From Hallerella sp963656065 (GTDB taxonomy: Bacteria > Fibrobacterota > Fibrobacteria > Fibrobacterales > Fibrobacteraceae), in contig CAVKGV010000014.1 in assembly GCA_963656065.1 (NCBI GenBank), forward strand, positions 1 through 49,753: a stretch of 49,753 nucleotides of DNA. Direction: 5' to 3'. A program made the position numbers and the translations under genes. The notes beneath the pieces were generated by a model. That model was not told where the DNA came from and did no database searches. It saw only the letters and a program-made list of their open reading frames with translations. Positions 8,517-16,015 of the stretch are shown here, piece after piece; position 1 is the stretch's first letter; each line of letters begins with the position of its first letter.

Positions 8517-9548
8517 ATGACGACGAAAACGATCGTGGTGACCGGCGGTGCCGGATTTATCGGCGGGAATTTTGTCCATTACATGTTGAAGACTCACCCG
8601 GACTATCGGATTGTCTGCCTGGACGCTTTGACATATGCGGGAAACCTTGAAACGCTCGAACCCGTGATGAAAAATCCGAATTTCCGGTTTGTGAAGCTGG
8701 ATATTACGGACCGTGAAGGCGTCGAAAAGCTTTTTGATTCCGAACGTCCGGACGTTGTGGTGAACTTTGCCGCGGAAAGCCACGTCGATCGCTCGATTGA
8801 AAACCCGGGAGTGTTCATTTCGACGAATGTACTTGGAACGGGCGTTCTGTTGGACGCGAGCCGCAAATACAATGTGGGGCGCTATCACCAGGTTTCGACC
8901 GACGAGGTTTATGGCGATCTGCCGCTTGACCGTCCGGATCTTTTCTTTACGGAGACGACTCCGCTCCACACTTCTAGCCCCTATTCGGCGAGCAAGGCCG
9001 GTGCAGATCTGCTCACGCTCGCTTACCATCGCACGTTCGGTTTGCCGGTGACCATATCTCGCTGTTCGAACAATTACGGTCCCTACCATTTTCCCGAGAA
9101 GCTCATTCCGCTGATGATTGCAAACGCCCTCGCGGACAAGCCTCTCCCCGTCTATGGAAACGGGATGAACGTTCGCGACTGGCTCTATGTCGAGGACCAT
9201 TGCCGCGCCATCGACCTGATTCTTGAAAAAGGGCGCGTCGGCGAAGTCTATAATGTCGGCGGGCACAATGAAATGCACAACATCGACATCGTGAAGCTTA
9301 TTTTGCAGACGCTCGGAAAGCCGGAAAGCCTTATCCATTTTGTGAAGGACCGCGCCGGGCACGATCTGCGCTATGCGATAGACCCGACGAAGATTCATCA
9401 TGAACTGGGATGGCTTCCCGAAACGAAATTCTCGGACGGAATCAAGAAGACCGTACAGTGGTTTCTCGACAACAAGCCCTGGTGGGAACATATCGTAAAC
9501 GGCGAATACAGAAATTATTACAAGACGATGTACGGAGACAAGTTCTAA
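8517..9548 (+). CDS. rfbB: dTDP-glucose 4,6-dehydratase
   Basis: A 343-residue short-chain dehydrogenase (RmlB). It converts dTDP-glucose to the 4-keto-6-deoxy sugar using bound NAD. Seen: Rossmann motif TGGAGFIGGNFV near residue 9, STDEVYGDL, active-site YSASK, SRCSNNYGPYHFPEKLIPL, and NGMNVRDWLYVEDHC. Length is normal. Its TAA stop shares one base with the rmlC start (TAATG), which indicates translational coupling. Confidence 0.96.
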   Translation: MTTKTIVVTGGAGFIGGNFVHYMLKTHPDYRIVCLDALTYAGNLETLEPVMKNPNFRFVKLDITDREGVEKLFDSERPDVVVNFAAESHVDRSIENPGVFISTNVLGTGVLLDASRKYNVGRYHQVSTDEVYGDLPLDRPDLFFTETTPLHTSSPYSASKAGADLLTLAYHRTFGLPVTISRCSNNYGPYHFPEKLIPLMIANALADKPLPVYGNGMNVRDWLYVEDHCRAIDLILEKGRVGEVYNVGGHNEMHNIDIVKLILQTLGKPESLIHFVKDRAGHDLRYAIDPTKIHHELGWLPETKFSDGIKKTVQWFLDNKPWWEHIVNGEYRNYYKTMYGDKF

Positions 9549-10105
9549 TGGGAAAGTTCCATTTTATCGATACGGAAATCGCGGATGTCAAGATAATCGA
9601 GCCGACAGTTTTTGGCGATGCGCGAGGCTACTTTATGGAAACGTATAGCGAAAAGGAATTTTCCGATGCGGGAATTTCGGTGAAGTTCGTGCAGGACAAC
9701 GAATCGCGCTCTAGGAAGGGCGTTCTCCGGGGACTGCACTTCCAGAAAAAGAATCCGCAGGGAAAGCTTGTCCGGGTCATCGAGGGGGAGGTCTTTGACG
9801 TTGCGGTCGATTTGCGAAAGGCGAGCGCGACATTCGGAAAGTGGGTCGGGGTGACGCTTTCCGCGGAGAACAAAAAGCAGTTTTACATTCCGGAAGGATT
9901 TGCGCACGGTTTTGTCGTCTTGAGCGAAACCGCTTCGTTTGTGTACAAATGTACACGCCTTTATGCTCCGGGAGACGAGGGCGGACTTCTGTGGAACGAT
10001 CCGCAAGTTGGAATCTGCTGGCCGGTCGGGGAAAATTTCACCCCCATCTTGAGCGAAAAGGACACGAAGAACCCGACTCTCGATAAGCTCGGCTTTTCTT
10101 TCTAG
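9548..10105 (+). CDS. rfbC: dTDP-4-dehydrorhamnose 3,5-epimerase
   Basis: A 185-residue RmlC cupin epimerase acting on the product of RmlB. Seen: EPTVFGDARGYFMETYS, the catalytic-His region VLRGLHFQKKNPQGKLVRV, VFDVAVDLRKAS and FYIPEGFAHGFVVLS. The start at 9548 overlaps the rmlB stop by one base; a longer in-frame reading back to 9410 lies wholly inside rmlB and is rejected. The fourth pathway gene, rmlD (reductase to dTDP-rhamnose), is not in this window. Confidence 0.96.
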   Translation: MGKFHFIDTEIADVKIIEPTVFGDARGYFMETYSEKEFSDAGISVKFVQDNESRSRKGVLRGLHFQKKNPQGKLVRVIEGEVFDVAVDLRKASATFGKWVGVTLSAENKKQFYIPEGFAHGFVVLSETASFVYKCTRLYAPGDEGGLLWNDPQVGICWPVGENFTPILSEKDTKNPTLDKLGFSF

Positions 10106-10130
10106 CCTTGAAAATTTTATCTTTCGCCCG

Positions 10131-10568
10131 ATGAAAAAAATCCTAGTGCTCTGTACCGGAAATGTCTGCCGAAGCCCGACAGCGGAATACTTGCTGCGGA
10201 AAAGTCTCGATGCGGCAAATTATTCCGTAGAAAGCGCCGGGATTGGTGCGGTCGTGAATTCCGCTCCGGAAGCCTTGGCGATAAAGGTTGCTCTCGAACA
10301 TCGGCTAGATATTTCAGGGCATCGTTCACGGCAGGTGACGATGGATATGCTCCGCTGGGCAGACCTGGTGCTTGTCATGGAAAGGAATCAACAGCTCTGC
10401 TTGCTAGAACGTTACCCGTGGCTTGAAGGAAAAATTTTTCGGTATGGAGAACCGATGAAAGTCGATGTGCCCGATCCGCATGGACGGTCGGAAAGCGCTT
10501 TTGTCATGGCATGGAACTTTATTGAAAAACTGACGCCCTATTGGGTGGAAAAAATTTCCCATCTTTGA
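10131..10568 (+). CDS. Low-molecular-weight protein-tyrosine phosphatase (Wzb-like)
   Basis: A 145-residue cytoplasmic phosphatase of the LMW-PTP family. The P-loop CTGNVCRSP (nucleophile Cys8, Arg14) is at the N-terminus, and the general-acid Asp lies in VPDPHG near residue 115. In capsule and exopolysaccharide clusters such enzymes dephosphorylate the partner bacterial tyrosine kinase, and here the Wzc-like gene follows after seven bases. Length is typical. Confidence 0.93.
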   Translation: MKKILVLCTGNVCRSPTAEYLLRKSLDAANYSVESAGIGAVVNSAPEALAIKVALEHRLDISGHRSRQVTMDMLRWADLVLVMERNQQLCLLERYPWLEGKIFRYGEPMKVDVPDPHGRSESAFVMAWNFIEKLTPYWVEKISHL

Positions 10569-10575
10569 GGAAAAA

Positions 10576-12630
10576 ATGACTGTTTCGACTGAAAAGAAAA
10601 ACTCCGCGAATGAGCAGGCAAATCCTTGGGTTGAGCTTTTAAAGGAAATCTGGACGAACAAAGTCCTGGTCTTCTTCACATTGGTCTTTTCGGCGGTTAT
10701 CGGAATTTTTGTTGCTCTGTGGATTCGTCCTGTCTATGAAGCGAATGCGCTGATGCAGGTCAAGGTTAAGGGCGGTTCCCTTTCTGCGATGCTTGGCGAT
10801 GTCGGTTCGCTTCTCGGTATGGGTGGCGGCTCGTCGGAAACGGAATCCCAGCTGATGAAGAGCCGGCGCATTTTAGAAGAAGTCATTGATTCTCTGGGAC
10901 TTCGGTATAAGGCTTTGCCGACAAGCGTCATCGATCGAATTTTGCATCGCGAGGGCCGTGTCGATATCCGGTATCTCTACTTGGCGGATTCCGTTGAACT
11001 TCCGAAGGAACGCCGGAATGGAACCTGGATGCTCGTTGCGGACGATTCCGCGCATTTCTCGGTCTATGACGATCTGGGGGCAAAGGTGCTTTCCGGCGTT
11101 CCGGGCGAGATGGCTGCGGCTCCTTACGAGACGGATTCCGTGAAAATCCTGGTTTCCCAGATGCAGACGGTTTCCGGCCAGAAATTCGAACTTTCCATTT
11201 CGACGATGATTTCGACGGTTAAGGAGGTTACGGGGAATTTGTCTATCTCCGAGATGGGAAAGAAAACAGGGATTTTGTCCATCGCCTACCAGGACGAATC
11301 TGTCGATCAGGCTGTTCTTGTCATCGATTCGCTGACCGCCGCCTATCTGCGCCTGAACGGGGAATTCGGTTCGTTCGACATGAAGAACACGCTGGCGCTT
11401 CTCGAAGAACAGCTTCCTCCGGCGCGTCGGGTCTTAGACAGTCTGGTCGCCGAGTTGAATTCCTACCGGGAAAAAATCGGGTCGGCGGATATCGCGGCGG
11501 AAACGAGAATCACGCTCGAATCCCAGATGCGCTTACAGCAGCAAGTTGTCCAGCTAGAGCAGCTGCGCGAGGAAAAGGCGCGCCTGTTCGATGAGTCTCA
11601 TCCGGCGATAGTGACGATGGACAAGCAGATAGCCGCTCTCAACAAGGAAATTTCAAAAAGCAATTCGGCAACGAAAAAGCTCCCCGAATCTCAGCAGAAA
11701 ATCTTGACTCTCACGACGGAAATCCAGTTTGCCCAGACAATCTACTCCGACATATTGAAACGCGTGGAACAGATGCGCTTGCTGGTGGCCGGCTCTTCCG
11801 AATCGGCGATGATCATCGACCCGGCGGTGGGAAATCCGAAGCCTGTCAAACCGAAAAGGAAAATGGTCATTCTCGCATTCATGTTCATCGGCTTTTGCGG
11901 TGCAATCGGGATTATCTCGATCCGAAAGAAATTCCAGGGCGTGACGAATCCTTCCGAAATTTCAAAGGCTACGGGCGTGAGCGTCTATGCCTGTATCAAG
12001 AAAGGAGAAATGAATGCGGGAATCGGGTTCCGGACTTTGCGTCTTTCGCTTGAACTCGAATCCGCTGCGAAAAATCGGGTCCTCTGCTTTTCGGGGCTTG
12101 AATCTCGGGTCGGCAATACTTTTGTGGCTGTTCACATGGCAAAGCTTTTTGCAAATTCCGGGAAAAAGGTCCTGCTGGTCGATGCCGATTTGCAAAATGG
12201 AAAACTGGATGAATTGTTCAGGATTAAAAAGTCCGAGGGACTGGTCGAAGTCCTTGCCGAAACGGTTTCGCTCGAATCGGCTATCTGCAAGACGGAAACT
12301 TCGGATCTGGATGTTTTGCCTGCCGGAGTGCGCCTGCTGTGTTCGGAAGGCGTTTTTGCGTCTGAACGGTTTACGAATTTTGTTCGGAACGTCCGCAAGC
12401 TATACGATATCGTCATCATGGATGCACCGTCGCTTCAAGGAAAGGATGCGATACTCATCGGGAAAAATTCCGACAAGATGGTTTTGACGGTTGAATACGG
12501 ACGTCATTCGATGGAAAGCCTGGTCGCCACCCTTTCGCAGTTCCCGAAAGATGCCCCGTCCAGAGTTTTTGTCATAAACAAGTATTTTGATACGAAAAAG
12601 AAAAAAACAGGGAGTTCCCAGCATGATTAA
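10576..12630 (+). CDS. Wzc-like polysaccharide copolymerase with degenerate BY-kinase domain
   Basis: A 684-residue inner-membrane protein. It has a Wzz chain-length domain with TM1 at about 32-52, a long periplasmic coiled-coil section at about 270-370, TM2 at about 431-451, and a cytoplasmic CpsD/BY-kinase-like domain at about 500-680. Walker A-prime (LLVDADLQ, Asp536/Asp538) and Walker B (IVIMDAPS, Asp616) are present, but the P-loop reads ESRVGNT, with Asn514 where the nucleotide-binding Lys should be. The usual C-terminal tyrosine cluster is also missing; only one Tyr lies in the last 20 residues. It may therefore control chain length without kinase activity. It sits between the phosphatase and manC. 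Confidence 0.9.
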   Translation: MTVSTEKKNSANEQANPWVELLKEIWTNKVLVFFTLVFSAVIGIFVALWIRPVYEANALMQVKVKGGSLSAMLGDVGSLLGMGGGSSETESQLMKSRRILEEVIDSLGLRYKALPTSVIDRILHREGRVDIRYLYLADSVELPKERRNGTWMLVADDSAHFSVYDDLGAKVLSGVPGEMAAAPYETDSVKILVSQMQTVSGQKFELSISTMISTVKEVTGNLSISEMGKKTGILSIAYQDESVDQAVLVIDSLTAAYLRLNGEFGSFDMKNTLALLEEQLPPARRVLDSLVAELNSYREKIGSADIAAETRITLESQMRLQQQVVQLEQLREEKARLFDESHPAIVTMDKQIAALNKEISKSNSATKKLPESQQKILTLTTEIQFAQTIYSDILKRVEQMRLLVAGSSESAMIIDPAVGNPKPVKPKRKMVILAFMFIGFCGAIGIISIRKKFQGVTNPSEISKATGVSVYACIKKGEMNAGIGFRTLRLSLELESAAKNRVLCFSGLESRVGNTFVAVHMAKLFANSGKKVLLVDADLQNGKLDELFRIKKSEGLVEVLAETVSLESAICKTETSDLDVLPAGVRLLCSEGVFASERFTNFVRNVRKLYDIVIMDAPSLQGKDAILIGKNSDKMVLTVEYGRHSMESLVATLSQFPKDAPSRVFVINKYFDTKKKKTGSSQHD

Positions 12631-13999
12631 TTTAATCCTTTGCGGCGGGTGCGGAACGCGCCTCTGGCCGGTCAGCCGAACGCTGATGCCGAAACAGTTT
12701 GCCAAGCTTTTCAACGGAAGTTCTCTTTTCCAGGGAACGGTTTTGACAAATTCTGTCGTTTGCGAATCCCAATATGTCATCAGTAACGCGGAACAGTATT
12801 TTCTGGCGAAGGACCAGCTCTCGGAAATCGCGGGAAAGGGAACGCCGCGCTTTATGCTTGAACCCGTCGGCAGGAATACCGCTCCGGCGATAGCGCTTGC
12901 GTGTCTGACGCTTGATCCGGAAACGGTCGTGCTGGTCTCGCCGTCGGATCACGTGATCCGCAACCGGGAAGCTTACCTGAAGTGTTTGAAGCGGGCGGAA
13001 GTCTTGGCGGAGAGCGGGAACCTCGTGACATTCGGAATCGCTCCGACAAGCCCCGAAACAGGCTACGGCTACATCGAAGCGGACGGCGAAAATGTCAAGC
13101 GGTTCGTGGAAAAGCCAAATCTCGAAACGGCTAAAAAGTATCTCGAAAACGGGAATTTCTATTGGAATAGCGGAATTTTCTGCTTCAAGGTTTCGACATT
13201 CCTTTCGGAACTCGAAAAATACGCCCCGGAAATGTTTACTGCCTGCAAGAATGCCCTGGCGGGATCGGTAAAGGAAAATGCCCTGCTTCGCGTAAAGCAT
13301 AACGACATGTTGGCGATTCCGGCAAATTCCATCGACTATGCGGTGATGGAAAAATCGGACAAGGTTAAAGTCGTTCCGTCGGATATCGGCTGGTCGGACC
13401 TCGGATCGTTTGACGCACTTTACGAAGAATATCCGCATGACGAGTTGGGAAACAATGTCAATCCGAAGCATGTTGCGGTCGGGACGACCAATTCCATGGT
13501 CATCGGCAACCAGCGCCTGGTGGCGACAATCGACCTCGACAAGATGCTTGTTGTGGATACGCCGGACGCCCTTCTCGTCGCGCCTCTTTCGAGCAGCCAA
13601 AAGGTGAAGAAAGTCGTTGAAAAGCTCAAGGCGAAAAAGTCGCCTCTGCCGGATGTGCCGCAGACCGTGAACCGTCCGTGGGGAACGTATTCCGTGCTCG
13701 AAGATACGGAACGCTACAAGATTAAGCGGATAGTGGTGAAGCCCGGGAAGCGCCTCAGCCTGCAAAAGCACCTGCACCGCTCGGAACACTGGGTCGTCGT
13801 CAGCGGAACAGCCACGTGTACGGTGGGCGACAAGGTCTTTTACGTGCGGCCGAACGAATCGACGTATATCCAGATAGGCGAAGTGCACCGCCTGCAGAAC
13901 GAAGGGAACCTTCCCCTTGTGATTGTCGAAGTCCAGGTCGGCGAATACACGGGCGAGGATGACATCATCCGCCTGGAAGACGACTACAAGCGCTCCTAA
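12623..13999 (+). CDS. manC: Mannose-1-phosphate guanylyltransferase / mannose-6-phosphate isomerase
   Basis: A 458-residue bifunctional enzyme making GDP-mannose for surface polysaccharide. The N-terminal nucleotidyltransferase domain (about 1-280) carries CGGCGTRLWPVSR and FVEKPN. The C-terminal type II PMI cupin (about 345-455) starts RPWGTYSVLED and carries LQKHLHRSEHW and GEVHRLQNEG. The ATG at 12623 overlaps the upstream stop by eight bases and has GGGAG about nine bases before it. The GG[S/A]G of the first motif reads GGCG, which is tolerated in the family. It is the last gene before a strong terminator. Confidence 0.95.
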   Translation: MINLILCGGCGTRLWPVSRTLMPKQFAKLFNGSSLFQGTVLTNSVVCESQYVISNAEQYFLAKDQLSEIAGKGTPRFMLEPVGRNTAPAIALACLTLDPETVVLVSPSDHVIRNREAYLKCLKRAEVLAESGNLVTFGIAPTSPETGYGYIEADGENVKRFVEKPNLETAKKYLENGNFYWNSGIFCFKVSTFLSELEKYAPEMFTACKNALAGSVKENALLRVKHNDMLAIPANSIDYAVMEKSDKVKVVPSDIGWSDLGSFDALYEEYPHDELGNNVNPKHVAVGTTNSMVIGNQRLVATIDLDKMLVVDTPDALLVAPLSSSQKVKKVVEKLKAKKSPLPDVPQTVNRPWGTYSVLEDTERYKIKRIVVKPGKRLSLQKHLHRSEHWVVVSGTATCTVGDKVFYVRPNESTYIQIGEVHRLQNEGNLPLVIVEVQVGEYTGEDDIIRLEDDYKRS

Positions 14000-14016
14000 A
14001 ATTTCGTTTACGGTAG

Positions 14017-14057
14017 AACAGGAATTGTCAAAATATGTCAATTCCTGTTTTTATTTT
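14017..14057 (+). terminator. Intrinsic terminator after manC
   Basis: AACAGGAATTG and CAATTCCTGTT form a perfect 11-bp stem around an 11-base loop and are followed by TTTTATTTT. It closes the rml-wzc-manC transcription unit. Confidence 0.88.
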
Positions 14058-14077
14058 AAATGAAAAATGAGGTCTAT

Positions 14078-14146
14078 ATGAAAAAATTCCTAGTAGCGTT
14101 TCTTTTCCTTGTCGGTCTTGTCTTTGCTTTCGAGTATGGCGATTAA
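14078..14146 (+). CDS. Putative 22-residue signal-peptide-like microprotein
   Basis: An ATG at 14078 opens a 22-codon ORF ending TAA at 14146, with GAGG seven bases before the start. The product begins MKKFLVAFLFLV, continues hydrophobic to VFA, and ends FEYGD, so it is nearly a bare signal peptide or a single membrane span. It lies just after the manC terminator and opposite the FKBP gene. It could be a small membrane protein or a chance ORF; no family is recognised. Confidence 0.35.
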   Translation: MKKFLVAFLFLVGLVFAFEYGD

Positions 14147-14224
14147 ATCCGAAATTTTTTACAATTGCTTGCCCTTCGGTTCTAGCTTCCGATGCCTTAG
14201 GTTCTTTGGGAAAATGTGGGATGC

Positions 14225-15379
14225 TTATTCCTGCGCACCGAAATATTCGACGACAAAGACGAGCGTGGCGTTTCCCGGAATCGGGCCTCCTCCGCGGTTG
14301 CCGTAGCCGAGTTCCGGCGGAATCACGAGAACTCGCTTTTCTCCGGGAAGCATCCCTTCGACGCCCAGATCCCATCCGCGGATAACGTTTCCCTTGCCCA
14401 GCGGAAAGTTAAAGATTTGTCCGCGGTCGCGTGAACTGTCGAACTTCTTCCCGTCCGAGAGAAATCCCGTGTAGTGGACGCGGACATTCTGCCCGGCCCT
14501 TGCCCCTTCGCCTTCCCCGGTCCGGATAATAGCGTAGCGGAGACCTTCCGGTCCTTCCTGTAAGTCGAGCTTTTCGATGTCCGGGAAAAAGTCCATCGTT
14601 TCGGCAAGAGCATCGTCGATTTCGACATTTTCCATTTCGACGCGGAAAATCAGAGTGGAATTGGGTGGAATCGCACTGTAGGACTTGGCTCCGTATCCCA
14701 TCGACGGGCTGATCTTTAGCCAGCGTATCGCGCCGGGAGCTGTGCCGTCTAGGCCGACTTCCCATCCGGCGATGAGCCTTCCTCCGCCGAGAACCGTCGC
14801 CAAAGGTTTTCCATAATCCTTGGAGCTTGAAAACTTTCGACCGGAAGCGAGCCATCCGGTATAGTGCACCTGTACACGGGTTCCCTGTGCCGCCGGCGTT
14901 CCCGTTCCCGTCTTTTCGTCCCAGTAGAAAACGCCGTTTTCAAGCTTTTTCCAGTTGGCCTTTTTGGAATCGGCGAAGTCGTCCGGCTTTAACGGAGGCT
15001 CTGCGGAAACCAGTTCCACTTCAAAGTAAAGGTCCGTGCGAGGGGGAATCGGACCGATCTCGCGATCGCCGTAAGCGAGCTGGTAGGGAATGGAAAGTTT
15101 TCGGATTTCCCCGACTTTCATACCCAGAAGGCCGCGTTCCCATCCCTGGATGACCTGTCCCGCTCCGAGCGAGAATTCAAGCGGTTCGCCGCGGTCGTAG
15201 GAATTGTCGAACATCGTCATCGCGGAATCGGCGAGAAAGCTTTTGTAATGGACGCGGATCAGTTGCCCGTTCTGGATGGGTTCGCCCGAACCTTCCTTGA
15301 CGGTGGAAACTTCGTAAGGAATTGCCCAGAGGCAAGCGGACATCAAGAGAAGGAGAGAAAAAAGTCTGTTTTTGGACAT
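14225..15379 (-). CDS. Secreted peptidyl-prolyl isomerase with three FKBP domains
   Basis: A 384-residue exported protein with three tandem FKBP folds at about 20-125, 145-250 and 280-380. Each has the family landmarks: RVHYKSFLADS / QVHYTGWLASG / RVHYTGFLSDG, then VIQGWERGLLGM / LIAGWEVGLDGT / VIRGWDLGVEGM, then the tip loop (IPYQLAYGDREIG / ISPSMGYGAK / IPPELGYGNR). The N-terminus is a signal; LLMSAC at 11-16 may be a lipobox, or cleavage may fall after LWA. FKBPs speed proline isomerisation and chaperone folding, so a role in folding exported proteins is likely. AGGAG precedes the ATG. Most bacterial FKBPs carry one catalytic domain, so the triplication is unusual. Confidence 0.93.
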   Translation of the reverse strand: MSKNRLFSLLLLMSACLWAIPYEVSTVKEGSGEPIQNGQLIRVHYKSFLADSAMTMFDNSYDRGEPLEFSLGAGQVIQGWERGLLGMKVGEIRKLSIPYQLAYGDREIGPIPPRTDLYFEVELVSAEPPLKPDDFADSKKANWKKLENGVFYWDEKTGTGTPAAQGTRVQVHYTGWLASGRKFSSSKDYGKPLATVLGGGRLIAGWEVGLDGTAPGAIRWLKISPSMGYGAKSYSAIPPNSTLIFRVEMENVEIDDALAETMDFFPDIEKLDLQEGPEGLRYAIIRTGEGEGARAGQNVRVHYTGFLSDGKKFDSSRDRGQIFNFPLGKGNVIRGWDLGVEGMLPGEKRVLVIPPELGYGNRGGGPIPGNATLVFVVEYFGAQE

Positions 15380-15442
15380 GGGGACTCCTGCGGAGCAAAT
15401 TAGAAAATGCTAGTTTTTTTGGACACAAGCAGGTGAAATAAC

Positions 15443-16015
15443 ATGGATTTGACAGTCATTTTCATTCTGGTGGCCATTGTTCTGCTCTCGCTGGTGCTTG
15501 CCGGTCTTGGGGCGTATGTGGTCATTCACAATTCGGATGAGAAAGAAAAGGAATCGAATGCTCCGGTTATCGATGTGTCCGGTCAATATGCGGTCGTCGT
15601 TCGCCCTGCCCGTGAATCCATCGAAAAGGTCAAGCCATCCCTTTCGGAAATCGTCGAATGGCTTTCGACGACGACGGCGGATTCCGAGACGCAAGGACGC
15701 TTGATCGAATCTTGGAAAAAAAGCATTGATGATGTCGTAAAAGTAATTGACGAAGGCGACAGAAACGGCACGGTGACGTATCGCGTGGTCATTGGTCCGA
15801 AGAGCCGTCCGTTTTGTAATTTTATCAGCGATGACAATTATATCACCCGTGAACAGATCCGGAACCATGCGGAAATTCTTCCCCCATACGTTCTAGGCTG
15901 CGACTGTCATCTTGTCCCGAAGCTTCCCTGGGAAAATCCGGGAAAGTCCGGCTGGAAGGCTCTCATTCCGGAAAATGGGGCGTATCGCGTTCCCGACTGG
16001 AGACACATTGCGTAA
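15443..16015 (+). CDS. Membrane-anchored protein of unknown function
   Basis: A 190-residue protein that I do not recognise. Residues 5-27 form one N-terminal transmembrane segment, so the remainder is probably in the periplasm. Residues 50-110 are predicted mostly helical (ESIEKVKPSLSEIVEWL). A C-terminal portion has CDC and a Trp/Pro-rich stretch (KLPWENPGKSGW). AGCAGG precedes the ATG. Its stop overlaps the start of the barrel gene by eight bases, so the two are translated together and may work at the same envelope site. Confidence 0.75.
   Translation: MDLTVIFILVAIVLLSLVLAGLGAYVVIHNSDEKEKESNAPVIDVSGQYAVVVRPARESIEKVKPSLSEIVEWLSTTTADSETQGRLIESWKKSIDDVVKVIDEGDRNGTVTYRVVIGPKSRPFCNFISDDNYITREQIRNHAEILPPYVLGCDCHLVPKLPWENPGKSGWKALIPENGAYRVPDWRHIA

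Noticed and set aside
8250..9491. A 413-codon minus-strand open frame opposite rmlA/rmlB
   Set aside because: It crosses two well-identified plus-strand genes and shows no domain features.
12632..14041. A 469-codon minus-strand open frame opposite manC
   Set aside because: Shadow of manC; no family-like content and it spans the manC terminator.
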